Assembly (NCBI RefSeq): GCF_036199905.1
Contig: NZ_CP108109.1
Span: 5,145,501-5,209,500 of the forward strand
DNA: 64,000 nucleotides
DNA from: Streptomyces sp. NBC_00223
GTDB taxonomy: Bacteria; Actinomycetota; Actinomycetes; Streptomycetales; Streptomycetaceae
Direction: 5' to 3'
Part shown: positions 37,360-46,359 of the stretch, one piece after another
Layout: the number at the start of each line of letters is the position of its first letter
Numbering within the stretch: position 1 is the stretch's first letter
Notes under the pieces: model-generated
Databases searched by the model: none
What the model was told of the DNA's origin: nothing
Seen by the model: the letters and a program-made list of their open reading frames with translations, nothing else
Translations under genes and position numbers: made by a program

Positions 37360-38118
37360 TCAGTTCTCGCCGAAGCGCTTGGCCAGGGCGAAGCCCGCGC
37401 CCGCCGCGAAGACGAGGAAGAAGACACGCGAGACACCGAAGTCGGACTTCCACGCCGACCACAGGTCACCGAAGTGCTGGAAGATGATCGTGCTCACCGA
37501 CATGTCCGCGCCGTGCGTGGAGAGGTAGTGACTGATGATCAGCGCACCGCCGAAGAGCTCGCCGAGTACGACCGCCGCCAGCGCGAACACCAGGGACGCG
37601 ACCGGGACGACGGGGTTGCGCCCGCCGATCTTGCCGACCACCAGGCCGACCAGCGCGCCGACCGCGATGGCCAGCAGCCGGAACTCGTAGAACGTGCCGT
37701 CGTTCTTGGACATCGCGCGCAGGATGCCGCCGTAGATCGCGGCGACCACGAGGGTCGTGACGACACCGACCAGCAGGGCCAGCGCGACGTTCTCGCGGGC
37801 CGGGGCGACGGGGGCCGGCGGCGGGTAGGCCAGACCGTTGAAGCCGGGCGCGCCCTGCGGCTGGCCGAAGGCGGGCGGCGCGCCGTAAGGCGGCTGACCG
37901 GGCTGACCCGGTTGACCGGGGGCGAAGGGCTGACCTTGCTGACCGGGCTGCACCGGCTGGGCGTACGGGTTCTGACCAGGGGCCGGCGGCTGCTGCGCGT
38001 ACGGGTTCTGCTCGCCGGGAGTCGGTTGCGCGTACGGGTTCTGCTCGCCGGGAGCCGGCTGGGCGAACGGGTTCTGGCCGCCGGGCGGTTGCTGCGGCGG
38101 CGGGACGTTGGCGCTCAT
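37360..38118 (-). CDS. Membrane protein with Pro/Gln-rich N-terminal repeats
   Basis: 252 residues. The N-terminal ~100 residues are disordered and repetitive, with units like GEQNPYAQP and GQPGQPGQPPYG. Three or four hydrophobic segments follow: ENVALALLVGVVTTLVVAAI, LAIAVGALVGLVVGKIG, PVVPVASLVFALAAVVLGEL and VFFLVFAAGAGFALAKRFGE. ATG 38118 was chosen; the longer frame lacks the pattern. It is a conserved gene of unknown function next to guaB3 in streptomycetes, as I recall. Possible role in division or surface assembly is not supported by direct evidence. Confidence 0.85.
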   Translation of the reverse strand: MSANVPPPQQPPGGQNPFAQPAPGEQNPYAQPTPGEQNPYAQQPPAPGQNPYAQPVQPGQQGQPFAPGQPGQPGQPPYGAPPAFGQPQGAPGFNGLAYPPPAPVAPARENVALALLVGVVTTLVVAAIYGGILRAMSKNDGTFYEFRLLAIAVGALVGLVVGKIGGRNPVVPVASLVFALAAVVLGELFGGALIISHYLSTHGADMSVSTIIFQHFGDLWSAWKSDFGVSRVFFLVFAAGAGFALAKRFGEN

Positions 38119-38344
38119 GAAGGGTTCCCCCGAGGACGGATTTCGGCCATCGCACAGGGCGTTGCACGGCAGCGCGGGTGCGAAGGAATGACGCCGAAAT
38201 CTAACAGGGGGGGCTGACAATCGGACAAGGCGATTCGTTGGTCGTTACAGGACCCATACAGGACGGATCCTGACGCACCGGCCGAGGCGCGGACCCCCCG
38301 GAGCCGAGGCGCGGACCCCCCTCAAAGCAGCGGCACGGACCCCT

Positions 38345-39619
38345 TCAGAGCCGGGCCGCCGTGCCAGCGGGCGTCGCCCCCCTCGTGTCCAGAAGGAGTT
38401 GGGCCTTCACGGCCAACCCCTGGAGATCGTAGGTGCGGTGGTGCTGGAGCAGCAGCGTGAGATCGGCCTCGGCGGCGGCCTCCCACAGCGCGTCGGCTCG
38501 CGGCACCGGACGGTCGAGAACGCGCCACTGCGGCACGTAGGGGTCGTGATAGCCGAGCTGGGCGCCGAGTTCGATCAGCCGGGCGCCGATCTCCCGCGCG
38601 GGTGCGCCCTCCTGACCGGCGAGGTCGGCCTTGTACGTGACGCCGACCAGCAGGACCCGGGCGCCGCGCAGCGACTTGCCGTGCTCGTTGAGCAGCGCGG
38701 CGGCCCGCTGGACGACGTACCGCGGCATCCGGCCGTTGACCTCCTGGGCGAGTTCGACCATCCGCAGCGGGTGCCCGGGTGTACGGGACCGGCCGGGCAC
38801 GCCGGTGAACGGTGGTGCCGCGTTGGGGTCGAGGGCCACGGCGGGGCCGCCGACGCCGGGCCCGGGGCGGAACGCCTGGAAGCCGAACGGCTTGGTCTCC
38901 GCGCATCGGATCACGTCCCACAGGTCCACGCCGAGTTCATGGCAGTAGACGGCCATCTCGTTGGCGAAGGCGATGTTGACATGCCGGTAGTTGATCTCCA
39001 GCAGCTTGACCGCCTCGGCCTCGCGCAGCCCGCGGGCGCGCACGATCCGCTCGGTGAAGCGGCTGTAGAAGGCGGCGGCGGCCTCGGTGCAGGCGGAGGT
39101 GCGGCCGCCGACGACCTTGGGGGTGTTGGCGAGGTGGAAGTCGCGGTTGCCGGGGTCGAGCCGGCTGGGGGAGTAGGCGAGGTGGAAGTCGCGGCCGGCC
39201 CGCAGCCCGTACGCCTCGAGCAGGGGGCGCAGGAATTCCTCGGTGGTGCCGGGGTAGACGGCCGACTCCAGGACGACGGTGGTGTGCGGGCGCAGATGGG
39301 CGGCGAGCGCCCGGGCGGCGGTGGCGACGGCGCTCAGGTCGAGGGAGTGGTCCTCGCCGAGCGGGGTGGGCGCGCAGATCACGGCGGTCCTGACCCGGCC
39401 GAGTACGGCGGGGTCGGCGCTGGCCCGGAAGCCGGAGGCGAGCATCCGCCGCAGGTCGGCGGCGGCGAGGGTGCCCGGGGGTACGCGGCCGGCGTTGATG
39501 TCGGCCGCGGCGGCGGGATCGGGTTCGTAGCCGATGACGCCGATGCCCGCGGCGGTCGCCGCCTGGGCGAGGGGAAGTCCGGTGTGGCCGAGTCCGAGTA
39601 CGGCGAGGTCTGCGGGCAT
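38345..39619 (-). CDS. Nucleotide-sugar dehydrogenase family protein lacking the catalytic cysteine
   Basis: 424 residues. It has the UDP-glucose/UDP-ManNAc dehydrogenase layout: AVLGLGHTGLPLAQAATAAG (NAD loop), VICAPTPLGEDHSLDLSAV, VVLESAVYPGTTEEFLRPLL, FHLAYSPSRLDPGN, TPKVVGGRTSACTEAAAAFY, EAVKLLEINYRHVNIAFANE, VLLVGVTYKADLAGQEGAPA. The active-site motif that normally reads G-P-G-V-G-G-H-C-I-P-V-D-P is here GPGVGGPAVALDPNAAPP, with His-Cys replaced. The two-step oxidation uses this cysteine, so ordinary dehydrogenase activity is doubtful. The protein may be an altered enzyme or a regulator. Confidence 0.88.
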   Translation of the reverse strand: MPADLAVLGLGHTGLPLAQAATAAGIGVIGYEPDPAAAADINAGRVPPGTLAAADLRRMLASGFRASADPAVLGRVRTAVICAPTPLGEDHSLDLSAVATAARALAAHLRPHTTVVLESAVYPGTTEEFLRPLLEAYGLRAGRDFHLAYSPSRLDPGNRDFHLANTPKVVGGRTSACTEAAAAFYSRFTERIVRARGLREAEAVKLLEINYRHVNIAFANEMAVYCHELGVDLWDVIRCAETKPFGFQAFRPGPGVGGPAVALDPNAAPPFTGVPGRSRTPGHPLRMVELAQEVNGRMPRYVVQRAAALLNEHGKSLRGARVLLVGVTYKADLAGQEGAPAREIGARLIELGAQLGYHDPYVPQWRVLDRPVPRADALWEAAAEADLTLLLQHHRTYDLQGLAVKAQLLLDTRGATPAGTAARL

Positions 39620-40699
39620 GGGGTTTCGGTCCTCTCCCTGGCGTCAACCATCGGGCGAGTACCACGAATGGGCTCACAGACGGCTTGAAAACAGGCTAAC
39701 CAGACAAATCACTGATATGACCTTGCGGCGCGCCGGGCAGGGGCCCCGCGCTTTCGCTTCCAGCGCGGAATCCCGCCCCCTGCCCCCCGCCCCGGGGACC
39801 TTCCCCGCCGGGGCGCCCCGCCCCCGGCCCTGACGGCCGGCCCCGCCCCCGGCCCTGGCGGCCCGCACCTCCTGGGCCTGGTGGCCTGGCGGCCCGGTGG
39901 CGCGCGGGCCCGCAGGTCCGCTGCCGGGAGGCCGAGAGATCCGAAGGTTCGGAGACCTGGGGGGTCCCGAGGCCCGGTGGCCAGTACCCCGGGGCCTGGT
40001 GGCCTGCGCTCTCGGGCCTCTCGGCCCGCAGGTCCGGAGGTCCGGTGACCTGGGAGGTCCCGAGTTCCGGCAGTCCGGGGTCTGGCGGCCCGCAAGCCTG
40101 CAAGACCGGGAGGTTCCGCGGCCCCGCGGCCTGGTGGCCCGTACTCGCCCCGGCTTGGCGCCCGTACCCCCGGGGCCTGGCGGCCCGCAGGTCCGGATAC
40201 CCGGGAGGCCCCGAGGCCCGAGACTCCGAGTCCGGGTGGCCCCGTGGCCTGGTGGCCCGGAAGCCCGGGAGGTCCGAGTCCCGGTAGTCCGGGGTCTGGT
40301 GATCTGGCGGCCCGCCCCCAGGCCCCGGGTCCTGCACAACCAGCCCCCAACCCCCACCGCCAAGCCTCCCGAGCCCGCAGCCCGCAGCCCGCGGGCCTGC
40401 GGGCCGCGGAACATCCCGGGTCTCCCGACGTCTGGGCTTGCCGGGCCCACCGAGCCACCGTGCCCCGGGACCTCGCAGGTCTCCGGACCTCCGGGCCTGC
40501 TGACCGCCGGGCCGTCCCGGGCGGTATCGGTCGGAAGGGCCGGGGGTCGTTGGCGTGCTCGGCGGTCGGACGCGGAACTGTCCATCGCAAAACATGACAA
40601 AGCGCCTCCGGTGCGCACCCGTGCCGCTGGCCGCGCGGGGCCGGGGCGGTCACTATCGAAGAGAGCCGCCCACCCAGCGACGCAGGTACGGAGGCATGG
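39620..40699. repeat. 1.08-kb intergenic region with degenerate G+C-rich repeats (39,830-40,530)
   Basis: No credible gene. The core is built of short recurring words such as GGCCTGGTGGCC, GCCCGCAGGTCCGGA, CCGGGAGGTCC and CAGTCCGGGGTCTGG. Longer echoes: CAGTCCGGGGTCTGG near 40,069 and TAGTCCGGGGTCTGG near 40,280 (about 210 bases apart), and GCCCGCAGGTCCGGA near 40,028 and 40,185. ORFs span it on both strands and in several frames, with Pro/Gly/Arg-rich products, which argues against coding. The 3' end should carry the glpD promoter. Confidence 0.75.
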
Positions 40700-42406
40700 A
40701 TGCGTACGACAACACTCGGCCCGGCCGAGCGAGCCGAGGCATTGGCCCGGATGGCCGAACACGAACTCGACATCCTCGTGGTCGGCGGGGGCGTGGTCGG
40801 CGCGGGCACCGCGCTGGACGCCGCCACCCGCGGACTGACCGTCGGCCTGGTCGAGGCCCGCGACTGGGCGTCCGGCACCTCCAGCCGGTCGAGCAAGCTC
40901 ATCCACGGCGGACTGCGCTATCTGGAGATGCTGGACTTCGCCCTGGTCCGCGAGGCGCTGAAGGAGCGCGGTCTGCTGCTGGAGCGGCTGGCCCCGCACC
41001 TGGTCAAGCCCGTTCCCTTTCTGTACCCGCTCCAGCACAAGGGGTGGGAGCGGCTCTACGCCGGTTCCGGGGTCGCGCTGTACGACACCATGTCCGTCTC
41101 CTCCGGGCACGGCCGCGGCCTGCCCGTGCACCGCCATCTGACCCGTAAGCACGCGCTGCGGGTCGCGCCCGCGCTGCGCAAGGACGCCCTGGTCGGGGCG
41201 TTGCAGTACTACGACGCCCAGGTCGACGACGCCCGCTTCGTGCTGCACCTGGTCCGCACGGCCGCCTCGTACGGCGCGCTGACCGCCAACCAGGCCCGGG
41301 TGATCGGCTTCCTCCGGGAGGGGGAACGCGTGGTCGGCGCCCGGGTGCAGGACGCCGAGTCGGGGGGCGAGTACGAGGTCAGGGCCCGCCAGGTGGTCAA
41401 CGCGACCGGGGTCTGGACCGACGACACCCAGGCCCTGATAGGCGAACGCGGGCAGTTCCACGTACGGGCGTCCAAGGGCATCCACCTGGTGGTGCCGAAG
41501 GACCGGATCCACTCGAACACCGGGCTGATCCTGCGTACGGAGAAGAGCGTGCTCTTCGTCATCCCGTGGGGCAGACACTGGATCATCGGCACCACCGACA
41601 CCGACTGGGAGCTGGACAAGACCCACCCGGCCGCCTCCAGCGCCGACATCGACTATCTGCTCGAACACCTCAACTCCGTGCTGGCGACCCCGCTGACCAG
41701 GGACGACGTCCAGGGCGTGTACGCCGGGCTGCGCCCGCTGCTGGCCGGCGAGTCGGACGCCACGAGCAAGCTCTCCCGCGAGCACACGGTGGCGCACCCC
41801 GTCCCCGGCCTGGTCGTGGTGGCCGGCGGCAAGTACACGACGTACCGGGTGATGGCCAAGGACGCGGTGGACGAGGCCGTGCACGCGCTGGACCACCGGG
41901 TGGCCGACTGCTGCACGGAGGACGTGCCGCTGGTGGGCGCCGAGGGCTATCACGCGCTGTGGAACGCCAGGGCCCGCACCGCCGCCCGCACCGGCGTGCA
42001 TGTCGCCAGGGTCGAGCACCTGCTCAACCGGTACGGCGCCCTCGCCGAGGAGGTGCTCGCGCTGGTCGCCGACGATCCGTCGCTCGGCGCCCCGATGCCG
42101 GCCGCCGACGACTATCTGCGGGCCGAGATCGTCTACGCGGCGGCCTCCGAGGGCGCCCGCCACCTGGAGGACGTACTCACCCGGCGGACCCGGATCTCCA
42201 TCGAGACCTTCGACCGGGGCACCCGCAGCGCCCGGGAGGCGGCCGAGCTGATCGCCCCCGTCCTGGGCTGGGACGCGGGCCAGATCGACCGCGAGGTCGC
42301 GTACTACGAGAAGCGCGTCGAGGCCGAGCGCGAGTCCCAACTCCAGCCGGATGATCTGACCGCGGATGCCGCACGGCTGGGCGCGCCGGATATCGTGCCC
42401 CTTTAG
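40700..42406 (+). CDS. glpD: Glycerol-3-phosphate dehydrogenase (FAD-dependent)
   Basis: 568 residues. It oxidises glycerol-3-phosphate to dihydroxyacetone phosphate at the membrane, feeding the respiratory chain. The FAD-binding N-terminus reads HELDILVVGGGVVGAGTALD; GTSSRSSKLIHGGLRYLE is the FAD/substrate signature, followed by VVNATGVWTDD and the DAO C-terminal domain (GLRPLLAGESDATSKLSREH, VVVAGGKYTTYRVMAKDAVD). The ATG has a GGAGG 5 bases ahead. It precedes the kinase cluster by about 60 bases and may be cotranscribed. Confidence 0.95.
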   Translation: MRTTTLGPAERAEALARMAEHELDILVVGGGVVGAGTALDAATRGLTVGLVEARDWASGTSSRSSKLIHGGLRYLEMLDFALVREALKERGLLLERLAPHLVKPVPFLYPLQHKGWERLYAGSGVALYDTMSVSSGHGRGLPVHRHLTRKHALRVAPALRKDALVGALQYYDAQVDDARFVLHLVRTAASYGALTANQARVIGFLREGERVVGARVQDAESGGEYEVRARQVVNATGVWTDDTQALIGERGQFHVRASKGIHLVVPKDRIHSNTGLILRTEKSVLFVIPWGRHWIIGTTDTDWELDKTHPAASSADIDYLLEHLNSVLATPLTRDDVQGVYAGLRPLLAGESDATSKLSREHTVAHPVPGLVVVAGGKYTTYRVMAKDAVDEAVHALDHRVADCCTEDVPLVGAEGYHALWNARARTAARTGVHVARVEHLLNRYGALAEEVLALVADDPSLGAPMPAADDYLRAEIVYAAASEGARHLEDVLTRRTRISIETFDRGTRSAREAAELIAPVLGWDAGQIDREVAYYEKRVEAERESQLQPDDLTADAARLGAPDIVPL

Positions 42407-42467
42407 ACGCGAGGCGTCTGGACGGACGCGCGTCGCGTGGTCGGGGGAGCGGGCGGAGGGGCGCCGG

Positions 42468-44279
42468 ATGGGCGGACAGGTCGACGAGGGACGGTTGGTC
42501 GCGGGCCGGTACCGGCTGCTGGAGCGGATCGGCCGGGGCGGCATGGGTACGGTCTGGCGCGCCGAGGACGAACTGCTCGGCCGTCAGGTCGCCGTCAAGA
42601 AGATCCACCCGCCGCAGCCGCACATGGACGACGACGAGTTGGCCACCGTCTTCGAACGCACCCGGCGCGAGGCCCGGGCCGCCGCCCGGATCAGCCACCC
42701 CAATGTCATCGTCGTGCACGACGTGGTGGACGACGCCGGGCTGCCGTCCATCGTCATGGAGTACGTGCCCTCCGCGACGCTCGGCGAACGGCTCAAGGAG
42801 CAGGGCCCGTTGCCCCCGGCCGAGGCGGCCAGGATCGGCCGGGGCATGGTCGCCGCGCTGCGCGCGGCCCACCGCGCCGGGGTGCTGCACCGCGATGTGA
42901 AGCCGGGCAATGTGCTGCTCGGCGAGGACGACCGGGTGGTGCTCACCGATTTCGGCATCGCCCAGGCGTCCGGCACCTCCACCCTGACCCGCACCGGCGA
43001 ACTCATCGGCTCCATCGACTTCCTGTCCCCCGAGCGCATCCGCGGCGCCCTGCCCGGGCCCGAGGCGGACCTGTGGGCGCTGGGCGCCACGCTCTACCAG
43101 GCCGTCGAGGGCGAGTCCCCCTTCCGCCGGCCGACGGCGATCGAGACCGCGTACGCCATCGCCGAGGAGCCGGTACGGACGCCGCTGCGGGCCGGGGCGC
43201 TCGCCGAGGTGATCGCCGGGCTGCTGGTGAAGGAGCCCGCCGAGCGGCTGTCCGCCGAGGTCGCCGAGCAGATGCTGCGGATACCGGCGGCCGAGCAGGA
43301 GACCGCGCTGGTCGACCGGGGCCGGCTGGATTCGCCGGCCCGCGGGCCCGAGCCGCCGGCCGAGAGCGCCGCCGGCCCGCCCGCGCCGAACTACACGCAC
43401 CCGGTCTACGGCGGCCCGCCGCACACGCGGAACCCGCCGTACACGCAGGGCCCGCACACCCCGAACCCGCTCGTCCAGAACCCCCACACGCCGAGTCCCT
43501 ACGACCCGCCGACCGGCTCCTCCCAGCCGCACCCCCTGTACGGTCCGCCGCCGTACACGCAGTCCACACCGCCGCCCTACTCCTCGCCCGGCAGCGGCAG
43601 GCCCCGCCGTCGCCGTATCGCCCCCTGGATCGCCGCCGCGGTCGCCGTGGCCGTGCTGGGCGCCGGGGTCGTGGTCGTCGTCCAGCATCTGCGGACGACC
43701 ACCGAGGCGGGCGGCGACGGCGGGCCGACCGGGGCGCCAGGGCCGGTCACCAGCGGGCCGGTCACCCCCGTCACGACCCCGCCGACCACGCCGACCACGC
43801 CGACCTCCGCGCCCACCACCGAGCCCCCGCCGGTTCCCGACGGCTACCACCTCGCCGAGCACCCCGACCACGGCTACTCCGTGCCCGTGCCGGACGGCTG
43901 GACGGAGAAGGTCAGCAACGGCGGCGACCAGGTCGACTACATCGACCCCACCAAGCTGGTCGATCTCAAGCTCAGCGCCCTGGACTTCGCGGCCACCAGC
44001 CCGTACGAGCACTTCAAGAACCTCGAACCCGACACCGGCGCACAGGTGGACGCCTACCACCGCGAGCGGCTGGACCCGACCACCAAGTCCGGTGATCCGG
44101 CGGCCATCTGGGAATTCACCTTCCAGGGCTCGGTGCGCAAGTACCATGCGATCGACCTCGGGTTCGGCAAGCCGGGCGGTACCGAGTACGCCGTCTATCT
44201 CTCCGCCCCGGACAGCCAATGGCAGGAATACCGGGCGGTGTTCGACACCGTGCTGGCCGGATTCCGGCAATCCGGTTGA
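42468..44279 (+). CDS. Membrane Ser/Thr protein kinase
   Basis: 603 residues. The Hanks-type kinase domain (about 12-270) has IGRGGMGTVWRA (P-loop), VAVKK (Lys44), VLHRDVKPGNVLL (catalytic HRD), LTDFGIAQ and SIDFLSPERIRGALPG. All essential residues are present. A Pro-rich juxtamembrane linker leads to a single membrane helix (APWIAAAVAVAVLGAGVVVV, about 384-404), a Thr/Pro linker, and an external domain (HPDHGYSVPVPDGWTEKVSN to VFDTVLAGFRQ) shared with the next two proteins. No PASTA repeats. The Streptomyces kinase cluster beside the gua genes has been linked to spore-wall assembly. Confidence 0.93.
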   Translation: MGGQVDEGRLVAGRYRLLERIGRGGMGTVWRAEDELLGRQVAVKKIHPPQPHMDDDELATVFERTRREARAAARISHPNVIVVHDVVDDAGLPSIVMEYVPSATLGERLKEQGPLPPAEAARIGRGMVAALRAAHRAGVLHRDVKPGNVLLGEDDRVVLTDFGIAQASGTSTLTRTGELIGSIDFLSPERIRGALPGPEADLWALGATLYQAVEGESPFRRPTAIETAYAIAEEPVRTPLRAGALAEVIAGLLVKEPAERLSAEVAEQMLRIPAAEQETALVDRGRLDSPARGPEPPAESAAGPPAPNYTHPVYGGPPHTRNPPYTQGPHTPNPLVQNPHTPSPYDPPTGSSQPHPLYGPPPYTQSTPPPYSSPGSGRPRRRRIAPWIAAAVAVAVLGAGVVVVVQHLRTTTEAGGDGGPTGAPGPVTSGPVTPVTTPPTTPTTPTSAPTTEPPPVPDGYHLAEHPDHGYSVPVPDGWTEKVSNGGDQVDYIDPTKLVDLKLSALDFAATSPYEHFKNLEPDTGAQVDAYHRERLDPTTKSGDPAAIWEFTFQGSVRKYHAIDLGFGKPGGTEYAVYLSAPDSQWQEYRAVFDTVLAGFRQSG

Positions 44280-44367
44280 CCGGACCGGGTTCGCGTCCGT
44301 AACCCCCGTTCGGGGATGATGGGCCTCCTATCAAGCCTTACCACCGCCGGCACTGCAGAGGGGACCC

Positions 44368-46242
44368 ATGAGCGAGGTCGAAGGTACCGACGGACGTGTA
44401 CTCGCCGGCCGGTACCGCCTCAACGGCGTGCTCGGCAGAGGCGGCATGGGGACGGTCTGGCGGGCCGTCGACGAGACGCTGGGCCGTACCGTCGCGGTGA
44501 AGGAACTGCGCTTCCCCGGCAATGTCGACGAGGACGAGAAGCGCCGGCTGGTGACCCGGACGCTGCGCGAGGCCAAGGCCACCGCGCGGATCCGCAACAC
44601 GGGCGCGATCACGGTCTTCGACGTGGTCGAGGAGGACGACCGGCCGTGGATCGTCATGGAGCTGGTCGAGGGCCGGTCGCTGTCCGACACGGTCCGTGAG
44701 GACGGCCCGCTCACCCCCAAACGCGCCGCCGAGATCGGGCTCGTCCTGCTCGACGTGCTCAAGGCCGCGCACGCCGAGGGCATTCTGCACCGCGATGTGA
44801 AGCCGTCGAACGTCCTGCTCGCCGACGCGGACACCTCCCAGGCCGAAGGCTCCGGGGGAGGGCGGGTCGTGCTCGGCGACTTCGGCATCGCCCAGATCGA
44901 CGGCGACCCCTCCGTCACCTCCACCGGCATGCTCGTCGGCGCCCCCTCGTACATCTCGCCCGAACGCGCCCGGGGCCAGAAGCCCGGCCCGCCCGCAGAC
45001 CTGTGGTCGCTGGGCGCGCTGCTCTACGCCTCCGTCGAGGGCCACCCCCCGTACGACAAGGGGTCCGCGATCGCCACGCTCACCGCGGTGATGACGGAAC
45101 CGGTCGGCCGGATGGACAACGCGGGGCCGCTCGCCGAGGTGATCACCGGACTGCTCGTCAAGGATCCCGCGCGCCGGCTCGACAACGCGGGCGCCCGCGC
45201 GCTGCTGACCGCGATCGCGCAAGCCCCCGACCGGCCGGCCGCGCCCCCGGCCGGCAACGCCGCCACTGTCGTCCTCGCCAACGACCCCGCCCCCGGCGGG
45301 ACCCCCGCGGTCCCGGGCGACGCGCCCGCCGTGCCCAAGGCGCCCGCCGCCGACCAGGCCCGGGTGCGGGACGCGCTGCGTACGGTCCGCAAGGCCGCGG
45401 CCGGGGCGGGACCGGCGGCGGAACCGGGCGGCTCCGAGTACGCCCCCGGCGCCGCGCCCTCCTCGCTGACCGATGTCGTACCCCGCCGCACCCTGGCCCT
45501 GGTGATCGTCGCGGTCGTGCTGGCCGTGCTCGGCACCGTCATAGGCATCGCGGTCGCCAACCACGGCGGCGGACACGGCGGCAGCGGCGACGGCAAGGAG
45601 AAGGGCGCCGCGGCCGGGCCCTCGGGCTCGCCCGCCGTGACGCACACCGGCGGCACCGCGGCGGTCGGCACCGACGACAAGTCCGCGTCGGCGCCCGACC
45701 CCGACGGCTCCTCCGCGCCCGCGACCACGGAGTCCGCCGCGACCACGGAGTCCGCCACGACCGCGCCGGGCGGCTCCGCCGACACGGTGCCGGCCGGCTG
45801 GCACACCGTCACCGGCTCGGAGGGCTACTCGATCGCGCTGCCCAAGGGCTGGACCCAGGTGGCGAGCGACAAGAACCCGTACCACAGCGGCACCCTCTAC
45901 AGAGACGGCAGCGGCTACGAGGTGCTGGTCGACTGGCTGCACACCCCGGGGCCGAGCGCACTCGCGCAGTGGCAGCACGACTCCACGCACGTGGGCCCGA
46001 CCTTCAAGAACTACGAGCTGATCTCCGTCAGGAAAGCCGATTACCGTACCTACGACGCGGCCGACTGGGAGTACAAACGGTCCTGGCAGGGTAGGCAGGT
46101 ACACGTCCTGAACCGCGGCATGGTGACGGACCCTCACCACGGCTACGCCCTGCTGATGGTCTTCCCGGTCGACGCCTGGAGCAGCGACAAGAGCGTGGAG
46201 ATCCGGAAGACCTTCTTCGCAACCTTCAAACCGGCCGAGTAA
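44368..46242 (+). CDS. Membrane Ser/Thr protein kinase
   Basis: 624 residues with the same architecture as the preceding kinase. LGRGGMGTVWRAVDETLGRT, VAVKELRF (catalytic Lys), LHRDVKPSNVLL, LGDFGIAQIDGDPSV and APSYISPERARG form a complete kinase domain. The membrane helix is LALVIVAVVLAVLGTVIGIA (about 375-394). The external part, SEGYSIALPKGWTQVASDKN to ETYRTYDAADWEYKRSWQ-type sequence and KTFFATFKPAE, resembles the sensor-like domain of its neighbour. The ATG at 44368 follows AGAGGGG. Ligand unknown. Confidence 0.93.
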   Translation: MSEVEGTDGRVLAGRYRLNGVLGRGGMGTVWRAVDETLGRTVAVKELRFPGNVDEDEKRRLVTRTLREAKATARIRNTGAITVFDVVEEDDRPWIVMELVEGRSLSDTVREDGPLTPKRAAEIGLVLLDVLKAAHAEGILHRDVKPSNVLLADADTSQAEGSGGGRVVLGDFGIAQIDGDPSVTSTGMLVGAPSYISPERARGQKPGPPADLWSLGALLYASVEGHPPYDKGSAIATLTAVMTEPVGRMDNAGPLAEVITGLLVKDPARRLDNAGARALLTAIAQAPDRPAAPPAGNAATVVLANDPAPGGTPAVPGDAPAVPKAPAADQARVRDALRTVRKAAAGAGPAAEPGGSEYAPGAAPSSLTDVVPRRTLALVIVAVVLAVLGTVIGIAVANHGGGHGGSGDGKEKGAAAGPSGSPAVTHTGGTAAVGTDDKSASAPDPDGSSAPATTESAATTESATTAPGGSADTVPAGWHTVTGSEGYSIALPKGWTQVASDKNPYHSGTLYRDGSGYEVLVDWLHTPGPSALAQWQHDSTHVGPTFKNYELISVRKADYRTYDAADWEYKRSWQGRQVHVLNRGMVTDPHHGYALLMVFPVDAWSSDKSVEIRKTFFATFKPAE

Positions 46243-46290
46243 CGGCCGCATAGCACGTATGGTGAGTAGCTGTGGACTGTCCGCATCCGC

Positions 46291-46308
46291 AACGTGAACG
46301 TTCACGTT
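46291..46308. promoter_or_regulatory. Perfect 18-bp palindrome upstream of the pseudokinase
   Basis: AACGTGAACGTTCACGTT (46291-46308) is fully self-complementary. It lies between the second kinase and the pseudokinase, 51 bases before the GTG start. It looks like an operator for a dimeric repressor of LacI or TetR type; the regulator is not identified. Confidence 0.75.
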
Positions 46309-46359
46309 CGGATCTGACCGGTTCAGTGGAGTAGACGACCGGGCCGGAAGGGGGGCGCC

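Noticed and set aside
39897-40838. 313-codon plus-strand ORF in the repeat tract
   Set aside because: Pro/Gly/Arg-rich, overlaps glpD in a different frame, and the region is equally open on the other strand.
39674-42544. 956-codon minus-strand ORF across the repeat tract and glpD
   Set aside because: It is a shadow of glpD joined to repetitive DNA; no domain.
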